A stretch of 64,000 nt of DNA from Pseudomonadota bacterium (GCA_018821985.1 JAHJKP010000039.1:1-64000); one strand, 5' to 3'; counted from the first letter of the stretch, positions 28,232-37,955 are shown. Notes: generated from the sequence alone by a model not told the origin. Translations and numbers: made by a program.

Positions 28232-29095
28232 ATGAACGAAACCAGCACCAACAACAATCATATCAACCAGGTAGAAGAATGCGTCGCCTTCCTGCGTGAG
28301 CAGCTGCCGTTTATCCCTCCACTGGTGATCCAGCTTGGAACCGGGCTGGGCAGTCTGGCCGGGCAGATAAAGCCAAACTTGATACTCCCTTACCACGAGA
28401 TCCCAAACTTCCCCATCTCCACGGTGAGCAGTCATCAGGGCAATCTTATTGTCGGCCATCTGCACGGGACTCCGGTTCTCATTCTTCAGGGTCGCTTTCA
28501 CTGTTATGAAGGTTATTCCAGCAAAGAAGTAGCCTTTCCCATCCGTGTTCTCTCCCTGCTCGGCGTCCGGACCCTGATCCTGACCAATGCGGCAGGCGGG
28601 CTGAATCCTGCCTTTGCCCCCGGCTCGATCATGATCTTTAAGGATCACCTGAACCTGCTTGGTGACAATCCCCTGCGCGGCCCCAATGTCGACGCCTGGG
28701 GGCCGCGTTTCCCGGATTTTTCTATACCCTATGATCCGGAGCTGATCAAGGTCGCCCTCGCGAGCGCTGAGACCTGCTGCCTTGCCAAGGTGGTCACCGG
28801 CGTCTATGCCTGTATCCCCGGCCCCAGTCTGGAAACCCCGGCTGAGACCCGCTGGCTGCGAGGCTGTGGCGCCGATGCCGTCGGCATGTCTTCCATCCCG
28901 GAGATTATTGTCGCCCGCCACGCCGGCATGGATATCCTAGGGTTGTCGGTGATCTCCAATGTCAATGATCCCGACAAGATGCAGCCGATCATCCTGGAAG
29001 AGATCATTGCCGCCGCCGGCCTTGTGGAACCGCAGCTGGAACGTCTTATTATCGAGATCATCAGGAGGATATATGCCCCAAAGACAAGACGTTGA
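28232..29095 (+). CDS. Purine nucleoside phosphorylase / MTA-type phosphorylase
   Basis: This 287-residue class I nucleoside phosphorylase splits a purine nucleoside with phosphate. Motifs are SSHQGN and LQGRFHCYEGYS (phosphate and ribose sites), YACIPGPSLETPAE, VGMSSIPE, and the base-binding asparagine in SVISNVND. It has the trimeric PNP family length. It overlaps the next gene, mtaD, by 23 bases. Coupling with a 5'-methylthioadenosine/S-adenosylhomocysteine deaminase suggests it may act on methylthioinosine or inosine from that deaminase rather than on general purines; this is inference. The ribosome site is GGAGAG. Confidence 0.85.
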   Translation: MNETSTNNNHINQVEECVAFLREQLPFIPPLVIQLGTGLGSLAGQIKPNLILPYHEIPNFPISTVSSHQGNLIVGHLHGTPVLILQGRFHCYEGYSSKEVAFPIRVLSLLGVRTLILTNAAGGLNPAFAPGSIMIFKDHLNLLGDNPLRGPNVDAWGPRFPDFSIPYDPELIKVALASAETCCLAKVVTGVYACIPGPSLETPAETRWLRGCGADAVGMSSIPEIIVARHAGMDILGLSVISNVNDPDKMQPIILEEIIAAAGLVEPQLERLIIEIIRRIYAPKTRR

Positions 29096-30404
29096 TCTGC
29101 TCATCACCGGCCTCTGGCTCCTGCCCACTGCCAGGCAGCAGGACTGCATAGAGAATGGGGGCGTGGCCGTGGCCGGAGATCGCATTATCGCCATCGGCAC
29201 AGCCAATGAGCTTGCCGAGCGCTACCCCCAGGCCGAGCGCCTCCACGAAGAACACGGCCTGATCATGCCGGGACTCATCAACACCCACACCCACGCCCCC
29301 ATGGCCTGTTTCCGTGGGCTGGCCGATGATCTGCCGCTCATGACCTGGCTGCAGGAACATATTTTTCCGGCAGAGGCCAAACTCACGCCCGAGATTGTCT
29401 ACCACTCCACCCTGCTTTCCCTGGCCGAGATGATCAAGTCGGGTACCACCAGCTTCTGCGACATGTATCTTTTTGCCAAAGAAGTGGCCCGGGCCACTGA
29501 AGAATCTGGGATGCGCGCCTGGATAGGCGAGGTGCTCTACGATTTCCCCTCACCTAATTATGGTGATCTTGATAACGGTTTTACCTATGTGGAGGAGATG
29601 TTCAGCCACTATCAGGATCATCCTCTGATCAAGATCACCGCCGATCCTCATGCCGTGTACACCTGTTCCCCAGGGCTCCTGCAAGGTCTCGGGACCCTGG
29701 CCGCTGAACACAACTGCCCTTATGTCATCCACCTCTCCGAGAACGCGGCAGAGGTCGCCGTCTGCCGCGAGCGTTATGGCTGTTCCCCAGTGGAGCATCT
29801 GGAGAGACTAGGGCTTCTCAATGAACGCACTCTGGCCGTCCACTGTGTCATCATGAGCGACCAGGATATCAACACCCTGACCCAGCATGGAGTGAAGGTT
29901 TCCCATTGCCCGGAATCAAATATGAAACTGGCCTCCGGCGAACCACCGGCAGTCAAGATGCTCGCTGCAGGGATCACCTTGGGCCTGGGAACAGATGGCA
30001 GCGCCAGTAATAACGATGTGGATATGTTCGGCGAGATGAATACCGTAGCCAAGCTCCATAAAGTAATCAACATGGATCCCACCGCCATGAATGCGGAGAC
30101 CACCCTGCATGCCGCCACCCTCGGGGGGGCTGCATGTCTTCAGGCTGAAAGCGATATCGGCACCCTGACTGTCGGCAAGAAGGCCGATATTATTGTGCTT
30201 GACCTGAACCAGCCCCATCTGACCCCTCTCTACAATATCCCCTCGCATCTGGTCTATGCGGCACGAGGGGCAGATGTTATCCATTCCATCATCAACGGCA
30301 GACAGGTCATGCGTAACCGCCAGCTCCTGACCCTCAATGAAGAGTCTATTCTTTCCAGGATGAGGGAAATCGGCCGACACATCCAGTCCACGAGAAATCG
30401 TTGA
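29073..30404 (+). CDS. mtaD: 5-methylthioadenosine / S-adenosylhomocysteine deaminase
   Basis: This 443-residue amidohydrolase deaminates MTA or SAH to the inosine form. Metal ligands are in NTHTHAPMA, with further histidines in VIHLSE and LAVHCV and the aspartate in GTDGSASNN. The start at ATG 29073 follows AGGAGG, inside the end of the phosphorylase gene. In organisms lacking the usual MTA nucleosidase, this deaminase plus a phosphorylase salvages the by-products of SAM use. Adenosine or guanine deamination cannot be excluded. Confidence 0.88.
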   Translation: MPQRQDVDLLITGLWLLPTARQQDCIENGGVAVAGDRIIAIGTANELAERYPQAERLHEEHGLIMPGLINTHTHAPMACFRGLADDLPLMTWLQEHIFPAEAKLTPEIVYHSTLLSLAEMIKSGTTSFCDMYLFAKEVARATEESGMRAWIGEVLYDFPSPNYGDLDNGFTYVEEMFSHYQDHPLIKITADPHAVYTCSPGLLQGLGTLAAEHNCPYVIHLSENAAEVAVCRERYGCSPVEHLERLGLLNERTLAVHCVIMSDQDINTLTQHGVKVSHCPESNMKLASGEPPAVKMLAAGITLGLGTDGSASNNDVDMFGEMNTVAKLHKVINMDPTAMNAETTLHAATLGGAACLQAESDIGTLTVGKKADIIVLDLNQPHLTPLYNIPSHLVYAARGADVIHSIINGRQVMRNRQLLTLNEESILSRMREIGRHIQSTRNR

Positions 30405-30498
30405 CTTTCTGTTTAAACTGCTCTAAACTCTTTGGTTACTGATTTCTCATCGGACTGTTCCGATACAATCACCCTTCCCCACCATATGAGGTGTCTTT

Positions 30499-30687
30499 AT
30501 GTTTGGACTTGGAATGCCAGAACTTGTTGTTATCCTGGTAATAATTGTCATTATTTTTGGCGCCGGAAAACTTCCTGAAATTGGTTCCGGCATTGGCAAG
30601 GGAATCAAAAACTTTAAGGAAGCCACTAAAAAAGAAGAGGATCAGAAAAAGTTAGACGATGAGAACAAAGGTGATTCTGCTACCTGA
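30499..30687 (+). CDS. tatA: Twin-arginine translocase protein TatA (copy 1)
   Basis: This 62-residue protein has one N-terminal helix ([15 protein letters not shown]), the FGxxKLPEIGxG hinge, an amphipathic helix and a charged tail, as in TatA/TatE. TatA forms the pore through which folded twin-arginine substrates cross the membrane. NapA in this window is such a substrate. No tatC is present in the window. Confidence 0.9.
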   Translation: MFGLGMPELVVILVIIVIIFGAGKLPEIGSGIGKGIKNFKEATKKEEDQKKLDDENKGDSAT

Positions 30688-30754
30688 TCCATGGGCAGCA
30701 CACCGTATCTTCTTCTTTTGATGAACCTTCACAACATTCTCTCTGGAGCATAAT

Positions 30755-31000
30755 ATGTTTGGACTTGGAACCCCTGAGTTGGTCGTCATTCTTGGTATTG
30801 CCTTTCTCGTATTTGGCGGCAAAAAACTGCCTGAAATCGGCTCCGGCCTGGGAAAGGCCATTTCATCTTTTAAAAATGGGTTGAGTGAAGTTGACAAAGG
30901 TGGCAAGGACCTTGTAGACGGAATTCCCGGAGTCAAAGAGGTTGCTTCGGTGAAGCAGCAAGTACAGCAAGTCAAGGACCTGGGAAATATCCTTAAATAA
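30755..31000 (+). CDS. tatA: Twin-arginine translocase protein TatA (copy 2)
   Basis: This is an 81-residue TatA-family protein. It shares its first residues (MFGLG.PELVVIL) and the KLPEIGSG hinge with the gene 67 bases upstream, which points to tandem duplication. Its longer helical tail (VKEVASVKQQVQQVKDL) differs. It could act as a specialised TatA or a TatB-like partner. A strong terminator follows. Confidence 0.88.
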   Translation: MFGLGTPELVVILGIAFLVFGGKKLPEIGSGLGKAISSFKNGLSEVDKGGKDLVDGIPGVKEVASVKQQVQQVKDLGNILK

Positions 31001-31051
31001 AGAGATCCATCCCCACACGAAACAAAAACGCCACACAGACCCCGCTTGAGC

Positions 31052-31097
31052 AAGAGGCAGATTATTTCTCATAAAAATAATCTGCCTCTTTTTTTCA
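31052..31097 (+). terminator. Strong Rho-independent terminator after the tatA pair
   Basis: A perfect 16-bp stem (AAGAGGCAGATTATTT with its complement, 31052-31067 and 31075-31090) has a 7-base loop and ends in a run of T. Confidence 0.93.
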
Positions 31098-31241
31098 CCT
31101 TTTTTCCTACCCCCCCTAAAGAAAAACCACTCTCCTGCCGATAGGACTATATCTACTGAACAATTGTGCTGCAGCAGTCACGGAAGACATGCTGCAATCA
31201 TCACCATTCGTTTTATTCATGAAAGCCAGGGAGGGCCTGCC

Positions 31242-32345
31242 ATGAAGATCGCCGATTCCGCCATCCAGCTCTATTCCAACCACATCTCCGTCGAACAGCA
31301 TCAGAAAAGAGAGTCTCTTACCGTCTGGCAACAAGGGCAGGAGCGAAAAACAGTCACCGACAACGAAGGCAGAGGGCGTGAGATGAGACTGCATCATCAC
31401 CAGGCCAGATCCCAGCAGTCCACCAAGGTATCCATTTCTGCAGAAGCAATGAGAGCAAGACCTGTCAAGGCCGTTGCCGAGCCGGTTCCTGAGGAAGATG
31501 AGGTTATGACCGACCTGAATATGCGGATTCTAAAATCCATGATCGAACGAATCACCGGCAAACAGATACGACTGACCACCCCGAAAAATGCAGCGGTGCC
31601 GGTCACTACCGGCGAAGTGACACCCGCTGCAACTCCAACTACACCTGAAACAGGCGCAGCAGCAGATCCTGCCCTGCAGGGTTCCGGTCTCATCTACGAT
31701 TATTATGAATCTCATCAGGAATATGAAGCCACAGCTTTTGGGGCCCAAGGGAAAATTTTGACCGAAGATGGTAAAGAAATCGATTTTTCCGTACAACTGA
31801 ACATGAGCCGTGCCTTTTTCACGGAGCAGAGTGTGAACATCAGGGAAGGAGATGCCCTGAAAGACCCGCTGGTAATCAACTTCGGTGGTCAGGCAGCAGA
31901 ACTTACCCAGACAAAATTCAGCTTTGATATTGACTCCGATGGACAGAGCGAACAGATTTCCTTTGTTGGCAGCAACAGTGGTTTTCTAGCCCTGGATAAA
32001 AATGGGGACGGTACCATCAACAACGGCTCGGAACTCTTCGGCACCCAGAGCGGTAACGGTTTCAGCGAACTGGCCGCCTATGACCTTGATGGCAATAACT
32101 GGATCGATGAAAATGACTCCATCTACAACCAGCTGCGGATCTGGAGCAAAGACGCCGAAGGCAAGGACAGCCTTGTGGCTCTTGGCCAGAAGGGGATAGG
32201 GGCAATCTATCTGGGCAACGTCAGCACCCCTTTCGCCATCAAAGACACTGATAACAATCTCCAGGGACAGATCCGATCAAGCGGTATATTTGTCAACGAA
32301 AACGGTACAGTGGGTACCATCCAGCAACTGGATCTGGTAGCCTGA
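31242..32345 (+). CDS. Hypothetical protein with EF-hand-like calcium repeats
   Basis: This 367-residue protein has no signal peptide or membrane helix. The N-terminal half is charged and low-complexity, with a Pro/Thr/Ala-rich stretch near 115-145. The C-terminal half carries three Asp-rich loops, DIDSDGQSE (229-237), DKNGDGTINNGSE (252-264) and DLDGNNWIDEND (281-292), of the EF-hand/dockerin calcium type. The opening MKIADSAIQLYSNH resembles an uncharacterised family in proteobacteria. The start follows GGGAGGG; an earlier in-frame ATG at 31164 lacks a ribosome site. Its function is unknown; a secreted or surface role by a non-Sec route is possible. Confidence 0.7.
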   Translation: MKIADSAIQLYSNHISVEQHQKRESLTVWQQGQERKTVTDNEGRGREMRLHHHQARSQQSTKVSISAEAMRARPVKAVAEPVPEEDEVMTDLNMRILKSMIERITGKQIRLTTPKNAAVPVTTGEVTPAATPTTPETGAAADPALQGSGLIYDYYESHQEYEATAFGAQGKILTEDGKEIDFSVQLNMSRAFFTEQSVNIREGDALKDPLVINFGGQAAELTQTKFSFDIDSDGQSEQISFVGSNSGFLALDKNGDGTINNGSELFGTQSGNGFSELAAYDLDGNNWIDENDSIYNQLRIWSKDAEGKDSLVALGQKGIGAIYLGNVSTPFAIKDTDNNLQGQIRSSGIFVNENGTVGTIQQLDLVA

Positions 32346-32365
32346 ATTACAATAGATAAGTTCTT

Positions 32366-32422
32366 GAGCGTTCAGTTCTCTGCCAGTATGAGCAACCATT
32401 GACTGTCAAAGACTGAACGCTC
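32366..32422 (+). other. 11-bp inverted repeat after the EF-hand gene
   Basis: GAGCGTTCAGT (32366-32376) pairs perfectly with ACTGAACGCTC (32412-32422). The 35-base loop contains a second small palindrome, TTGACTGTCAA. It is followed by a C-run and TCTCTTTATT rather than a T-run. It may be a weak or factor-assisted terminator. Confidence 0.45.
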
Positions 32423-32600
32423 CCCCCCCTCTCTTTATTCCTCCCTCGCTTTTATCCCCAAAAAAGTATATGAACAAAACCAGACAGGCTTCGCAGATCT
32501 TGCAAATTCATCCTGGATATGCTACCCAGAAAAGTGCTTTTATAAAGTATTATCCAAGCCGCTTGCCAAGGCCACAATAACTATCCCAAAGGAGAATACC

Positions 32601-33944
32601 GTGATTAAGAAGATCGTTCTTCGTGATGATGAGATGCCCACCCAATGGTACAATGTTGTTCCCGATATCCCAAACGGACTGCTGCCGCCGCTTGACCCCG
32701 TCACCAAACAGCCTATGGGACCGGAAAAGCTGGGAGCCATCTTCCCCATGGGCCTTCTGGAACAGGAGATGTCCAGCGAGCGCTTCATTGACATCCCGGA
32801 AGAGGTTATGGATGTGCTGAAGATCTGGCGGCCGTCCCCCGTGGTCAGGGCCTACAACCTGGAAAAGGCGATCGGCACCAAGGCCAAAATCTATTTTAAG
32901 AATGAAGGGGTCTCACCTGTTGGTTCCCACAAACCAAACAGCGCCGTAGCCCAGGCCTACTACAATGCCAGAGAAGGGGTCAAACGTATAGCCACCGAGA
33001 CCGGCGCCGGGCAGTGGGGAAGCGCCATGTCCTTTGCCGCCGGTAAATTCGGGCTGGAGTGCAAGGTCTATATGGTAAGGGTCTCTTTTGACCAGAAGCC
33101 TTACCGTAAATCGATGATGCAGACCTTTGGCGCGGACATCGTTTCCAGCCCCAGCGAAGACACCAAGATCGGCCGCCAGATCAGGGCGGAATATCCTGAC
33201 ACCGCCGGCTCGCTGGGTATTGCCATCTCCGAGGCCATCGAGGACGCCTTCTCCCGGGAAGACACCAAATACGCCCTCGGTTCCGTGCTCAACCACGTCG
33301 TTCTCCATCAGTCCATCATTGGCCTTGAGGCCAAGAAGCAGATGGAGATTGCCGGAGATTATCCCGATGTCATCGTCGGCTGCTGTGGCGGGGGTTCCAA
33401 CTTCGCCGGCCTGGCCACCCCTTATCTCCCTGACTACCTGGATGGCAAAAAGATCCGTTTCGTCGGCGTGGAACCTGCCTCCTGCCCCTCGCTTACCATG
33501 GGTAAACTGGCCTATGACTTTGGCGATGTGGCCCAGACCACCCCGCTTCTCTATATGTACACCCTGGGTCATGACTTTATTCCACCCGGAATCCATGCCG
33601 GCGGCCTGCGCTACCATGGAATGTCCCCCATCGTCTCGGCCATGGTACGGGAAAAAATTATTGACCCGATCAAGGTGCATCAGCTCGAATGCTTTGAGGC
33701 CGGAGTGCTTTTTGCCCGCACCGAAGGCATTATCCCGGCCCCTGAAACCTGTCACGCCATCCGTGGCGCGATCATTGAAGCCACACGGGACAAGGATGAG
33801 CCCAAGACCATCCTCTTCAACTTCTCCGGACATGGACTGATCGACATGGCCTCCTATGACAAATATTTCTCCGGCGACCTGTTCAACTACGATTACCCGG
33901 AAGAGGAGATTGCCAAATCCCTGGCCCGGCTGCCGCAGATCTGA
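32601..33944 (+). CDS. trpB: Tryptophan synthase beta-like protein, TrpB2 type
   Basis: TrpB joins indole and serine to make tryptophan with PLP. This 447-residue protein is the longer TrpB2 form found in archaea and many anaerobes. The PLP lysine is Lys111 in GSHKPNSA, and the cofactor phosphate loop is [10 protein letters not shown]. The start codon is GTG, with GGAG six bases before. No trpA or other trp gene is adjacent, so it may act alone as an indole scavenger. It overlaps the next gene by one base (TGATG). Confidence 0.88.
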   Translation: MIKKIVLRDDEMPTQWYNVVPDIPNGLLPPLDPVTKQPMGPEKLGAIFPMGLLEQEMSSERFIDIPEEVMDVLKIWRPSPVVRAYNLEKAIGTKAKIYFKNEGVSPVGSHKPNSAVAQAYYNAREGVKRIATETGAGQWGSAMSFAAGKFGLECKVYMVRVSFDQKPYRKSMMQTFGADIVSSPSEDTKIGRQIRAEYPDTAGSLGIAISEAIEDAFSREDTKYALGSVLNHVVLHQSIIGLEAKKQMEIAGDYPDVIVGCCGGGSNFAGLATPYLPDYLDGKKIRFVGVEPASCPSLTMGKLAYDFGDVAQTTPLLYMYTLGHDFIPPGIHAGGLRYHGMSPIVSAMVREKIIDPIKVHQLECFEAGVLFARTEGIIPAPETCHAIRGAIIEATRDKDEPKTILFNFSGHGLIDMASYDKYFSGDLFNYDYPEEEIAKSLARLPQI

Positions 33945-35197
33945 TGGCAGCTCAACTCTCAAAGACAGTGATATTCCTGGCCACTGTCTTGTTCTGTTGT
34001 ATCCCGTGCACGCCTGGTCTGCTTCATGCAGACCAGGCTGTATCGGCCAAAAACTTCATTCACCAGGGCGGCTACGCCCTGGTCTCGGATGGCCATATCT
34101 CAATGGCTGAGAATAGTACAACCCCCTTTATCCCAGCCTCGACACTGAAAATCATCACCAGTCTTGCAGCCCTCGAGATCCTGGGGCCGGATTATCATTT
34201 TGCAACCCGGATATCTCGTGACCAATATAACAATCTCTACATCCAGGGTAGTGGCGACCCTTTTCTGCTCACAGAAAATATCATTAGCATTGTCCAGAGA
34301 CTGCAGGAAACAGGAGTAGAGCAGATCAACAACCTGATTATGGACGAGAGTGCCTACCAACTCGACTTCCCGGCTGACGGTTGCGAAAACTCGACCAATC
34401 CTTATGATGCCTGGAACAGCGCTCTGGCCGTCAACTTCAACTCCATTGCTATCCGGGTTGCCCCTGACCGCACCGTTTCCTCCGCTGACCCGAAAGTCCC
34501 CTTTTTACCGATGATGCAGACAATCGGGGCCACCCTTCCCCCGGGGCATCATCACCTCAACGTCAATGCCTTTAAAGCGACCGGAAAGCTCTCCAACACT
34601 CTGCGCTACAGCGGTGAGCTTTTTGCTGCCCTGCTGGCACAAAAACAGATTATAGTCCGGGGTGCAATCACAGCGGGACAGACACCAACCACGGCCACTC
34701 CCCTTCTCAGCTACCGGTCAGATAAAACGGTACAGGAAATGATCAAGCAGTGCCTGAAATACTCCAATAATTTTGTTGCCAATCAGCTCTTTCTTGCCTG
34801 CGGATCTGCCCGCCTCGGCGCTCCCGCCACCTGGGACAAAGCCAGGACCGCCCTGCGGAGCTATATCAGTGAAAATTTGGGAATATCAGAATCGGAACTG
34901 GTGATGTTTGAGGGCTCCGGCCTGTCACGCAGGAACAGGATGACCCCCAGGGCGATGATTACAGCATTGCAGAAGTTTGCCCCTTATCAGGAACTGCTGC
35001 CCATCAAAAAAGGTTTCCCACTCAAATCAGGGACGCTTAAGGGGGTCTATTGTTATGCCGGATACATCCCGCAGCAACAGGATGCGCCTTTCGTCATCCT
35101 CCTCAACCAAGTTCAGAACAACCGGGATGAGGTCCTGCACATTCTGTCAGCCAGACAAAATACAAAAACAGCATTGACAGCCAAAAGTACCCTATAA
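33944..35197 (+). CDS. dacB: D-alanyl-D-alanine carboxypeptidase, PBP4/S13 family
   Basis: This 417-residue periplasmic penicillin-binding protein trims or cross-cuts peptidoglycan stem peptides. It has a signal peptide (residues 1-30). The three active-site motifs are SxxK at Ser66-Lys69 (ASTLK), SxN in KYSNNF, and KSGTLKG. It is translationally coupled to trpB by a 1-base overlap, although the functions are unrelated. Its last six bases overlap the end of the convergent DUF1566 gene. Confidence 0.87.
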   Translation: MAAQLSKTVIFLATVLFCCIPCTPGLLHADQAVSAKNFIHQGGYALVSDGHISMAENSTTPFIPASTLKIITSLAALEILGPDYHFATRISRDQYNNLYIQGSGDPFLLTENIISIVQRLQETGVEQINNLIMDESAYQLDFPADGCENSTNPYDAWNSALAVNFNSIAIRVAPDRTVSSADPKVPFLPMMQTIGATLPPGHHHLNVNAFKATGKLSNTLRYSGELFAALLAQKQIIVRGAITAGQTPTTATPLLSYRSDKTVQEMIKQCLKYSNNFVANQLFLACGSARLGAPATWDKARTALRSYISENLGISESELVMFEGSGLSRRNRMTPRAMITALQKFAPYQELLPIKKGFPLKSGTLKGVYCYAGYIPQQQDAPFVILLNQVQNNRDEVLHILSARQNTKTALTAKSTL

Positions 35198-35701
35198 CCC
35201 TGATAGTCCGGCGCGAACACAACGGACATTATACTTCTTCGCCTTAACGTCCCAGATATCGTCACCATTACCAAAATGTACATGCCAGGCGCTGGTAGTA
35301 GGATAATCCGTGACGGTGGTAGCCGACCAGTAAGAGGACAGCTGACAGCTAAAAGCCGGATCAGTGGCAGGATAATATCTGCTGACATCAGCAATGGATT
35401 TCAGTTCGCGGATACTGGGCAGCCGCCAGTCAGTTTTGGAGTCAAGGGACAGACTTTCACAATAGGCAAGAGAATCCTGCCAGTTACGGGGCGTGGCATC
35501 ATCGCTTTTCTGCCACTCCAAGCCGGTTCCCTGATCAACAACCGTATTGCTGCCAGCAGTATAGGGGCCGACGGCCTGGGCGGGAGGGCAAAAGGCGAAG
35601 AACAAAAACACAAGGACGACGCCCATGGTGCACCGCAGGACTCTTCTTTGCGTGGCGCACCAGGAACACCATGTAACCGACCTCTTCTGTTTCATTTCCA
35701 T
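35192..35701 (-). CDS. Exported DUF1566 (Lcl-type) protein, copy A
   Basis: This 169-residue protein has a signal peptide ending near PPAQA and one DUF1566/Lcl C-terminal domain. Recognisable elements are VVDQGTGLEWQKSDD, WRLPSIRELKSI, SSYWSAT and the closing NVRCVRAG. These domains are secreted or surface modules of unclear role, some with adhesive relatives. The start chosen is ATG 35701 after GGAGAAG; a longer frame from 35740 is less likely. It is paralogous to the gene at 35834-36448. Confidence 0.72.
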   Translation of the reverse strand: MEMKQKRSVTWCSWCATQRRVLRCTMGVVLVFLFFAFCPPAQAVGPYTAGSNTVVDQGTGLEWQKSDDATPRNWQDSLAYCESLSLDSKTDWRLPSIRELKSIADVSRYYPATDPAFSCQLSSYWSATTVTDYPTTSAWHVHFGNGDDIWDVKAKKYNVRCVRAGLSGL

Positions 35702-35833
35702 ATCTTCTCCTGCAAACAATAGTGACACCTGGCGCACCATGCACCAAGGCCAAGCTTTTTTATATACAATCCTGACAGCGTCCGGGGAATCCGTATGAGA
35801 AAGTGGGCTCCCCCAAATTAAAGGAACAACTTT

Positions 35834-36448
35834 TCATTGTCCGGCTCGAACACACCGAGCATAATACTTATTGACCTTATCGAGCCAATGGTCGCCGCCA
35901 TCGTTGAAAAAGATACCCCACGCATACACAGGGTCACCCGCATAGGGCTGAGCCGACCAGTAGAAGGATGACTTACAGCCAAAAACAGGCTTAATCGCCG
36001 GATAAGACCGGCCATAATCAACAATGGAATCCAGCTCGAATCTGGTCGGCAAGCGCCAGTCGCTCTGGCCTGCAAAAACAAGCCCGTTGCAGTAGTCAAC
36101 AGCATCCTGCCATTTGCGCGGTGTGCCATCATCGGACTTCATCCACATCAGGCCACTATTCTGATCGGTAACGGTTTGATTTCCATTATTCTGATAGGCA
36201 GACGGCGTACCCTGATACTGGGCATCCTGCCCATACCAAGGCTGCCCGACCGGCGGGCAGGTAATTTTATTGCCGTTTGTATCATAACATTTTGCCTGAC
36301 CGGTATCCGGCAAGGGATTCCAATCCGCAGTCCAAACCATGCCCGGCGCCGACAATAACACAAACACCAGCACAACACTCCACAGCCGCCGCAGACGACG
36401 CCCGCCATTAGCCTTAATATCCTGCTTCAACCGCCCTGTCCTTTTCAT
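35834..36448 (-). CDS. Exported DUF1566 (Lcl-type) protein, copy B
   Basis: This 204-residue paralogue of copy A has a signal peptide (about residues 20-42, ending near VWTA). An extra N-terminal segment with a cysteine pair (KCYDTNGNKITC) precedes the DUF1566 core (WMKSDDGTPRKWQDAVDYC, WRLPTRFELDSI, FYWSAQ, YARCVRAG). It lies upstream of copy A on the same strand, 132 bases away. The start chosen is ATG 36448, preceded by GAGAGGCAGGG. Confidence 0.72.
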   Translation of the reverse strand: MKRTGRLKQDIKANGGRRLRRLWSVVLVFVLLSAPGMVWTADWNPLPDTGQAKCYDTNGNKITCPPVGQPWYGQDAQYQGTPSAYQNNGNQTVTDQNSGLMWMKSDDGTPRKWQDAVDYCNGLVFAGQSDWRLPTRFELDSIVDYGRSYPAIKPVFGCKSSFYWSAQPYAGDPVYAWGIFFNDGGDHWLDKVNKYYARCVRAGQ

Positions 36449-36623
36449 CCCTGCCTCTCTCATGATATGATCAATAATATTACGTGTAAATCACAGCGTC
36501 ATAACCATGTCAAGGAAACATTATTTGCTCCTCGCCCTGGTCTTTTCTGCCAGAGAAGGAAATGGCGGCCTCCGACAGGCACCATCTTCACCGGAAACGA
36601 GCCCCAACCATCGCGCCAGCATA

Positions 36624-37955
36624 TCATGGGCGATCTTCCACCACGTCAAGAGACAACAAGACGGCCGCCTCACCCACGGGCAGCTCCTGGACATCCCTCA
36701 ACTTCCTCTCAACAGACCTTGATCTCGTCTTTGCCAGATCAATAGTCTTTGATGCCTGTTCCAGCTTCTTCTGGACATTATCCAGGACATCTCCATACTT
36801 GGTCCACTCGGTCTTGACCGCGGCCAGGAGGTTCCACACCTCGCTCGATCTCTTCTGGATGGCCAGGGTACGAAAACCCATCTGCAGACTGCTGAGGATA
36901 GACCAGAGGGTCGTCGGCCCGGCAATCACCACCCGGCATTCCCGCTGGATGGCCTCGGTCAACCCCGTCCGCCGTATGACCTCGGCAAAGAGCCCCTCAA
37001 TGGGCAGGAAGAGAATGGCGAAATCGGTGGTCTTGGGCGGATTCAGATACTTCCGGCAGATATCCAACGCACATGCCTTCACCCTGCCCTCCAACTGCTT
37101 TCCAGCCGTCTCCACCCCGGCCAGGTCTCCCAGCTCCTGGGTATCAATCAGACGTTGATAATCCTCAATGGGGAATTTGGCATCAATGGGAAGCCAGACG
37201 ATATCTTCCTTCTCTGTTCCCTGCCCTGGCAGTTTGATCGCAAATTCGACCCGTTCGCCGCCATCCTTGGTGGCCACGTTGACGGCAAACTGATCGGAGT
37301 TCAGCACCTGCTCCAGCAGTGCCCCAAGCTGCACCTCGCCCCAGGTCCCCCGGGTCTTGACATTGGTAAGCACTTTTTTAAGATCGCCCACCCCGGTGGC
37401 CAGGGTCTGCATCTCCCCTAGGCCCTTGTGCACCAGTTCCAATCGTTCACTGACCTGTTTGAATGACTCTCCCAGCCGTTTCTCCAGAGTCCCCTGTAAT
37501 TTCTCGTCCACGGTCTGCCGCATCTGCTCAAGCTGTGTGGCGTTATCGACCTGCATGCTCTGCAATTTACCTTCCACCGTGACCCTGAGAGCCTCCAGCT
37601 TTTTCTCATTGGAGTCGGAAAGCTTGCCAATAATAGTTGACATGGCCTCAAGTTGTATCTTCTGGATAATAGCAGCATCTTTCATCCGTTGAATCACAGA
37701 ATCACCAAAGGTCGAAAACGCCCCGGTGAGTTCCTGCCGCTGCTCTCTTGCCGCCCGGCTCAACTCCTCGCGACTCTTGGCCATTTCCTCTCGAATCATT
37801 GATTCTGCACGTTCCTGACCTTTTTCAAAGACATCAAGACGGGCAGAAAGCATGGAGGGTTCAAACTGCTGCGAAATTTTTTTCAGTAACAGAAAGAGTA
37901 AACACAGCACAGCCGCCAACAGAACGATGGGGGCATACAACAGGATTTCAGGCAC
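36624..37955 (-). CDS. rmuC: DNA recombination protein RmuC
   Basis: This 443-residue protein has an N-terminal membrane helix (4-25), a long coiled coil (about 35-180) and the RmuC nuclease-like domain. Domain motifs are TRGTWGEVQLGALLEQVL, WLPIDAKFPIEDYQRL and FAILFLPIEGLFAEV. RmuC limits inversions between short inverted repeats. The next gene upstream is divergent, so it is probably transcribed alone. Confidence 0.9.
   Translation of the reverse strand: MPEILLYAPIVLLAAVLCLLFLLLKKISQQFEPSMLSARLDVFEKGQERAESMIREEMAKSREELSRAAREQRQELTGAFSTFGDSVIQRMKDAAIIQKIQLEAMSTIIGKLSDSNEKKLEALRVTVEGKLQSMQVDNATQLEQMRQTVDEKLQGTLEKRLGESFKQVSERLELVHKGLGEMQTLATGVGDLKKVLTNVKTRGTWGEVQLGALLEQVLNSDQFAVNVATKDGGERVEFAIKLPGQGTEKEDIVWLPIDAKFPIEDYQRLIDTQELGDLAGVETAGKQLEGRVKACALDICRKYLNPPKTTDFAILFLPIEGLFAEVIRRTGLTEAIQRECRVVIAGPTTLWSILSSLQMGFRTLAIQKRSSEVWNLLAAVKTEWTKYGDVLDNVQKKLEQASKTIDLAKTRSRSVERKLRDVQELPVGEAAVLLSLDVVEDRP

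Noticed and set aside
36507-36722. Possible small secreted peptide frame between DUF1566 copy B and rmuC
   Set aside because: Overlaps the end of rmuC, has no ribosome site and no hydrophobic core beyond a few residues.
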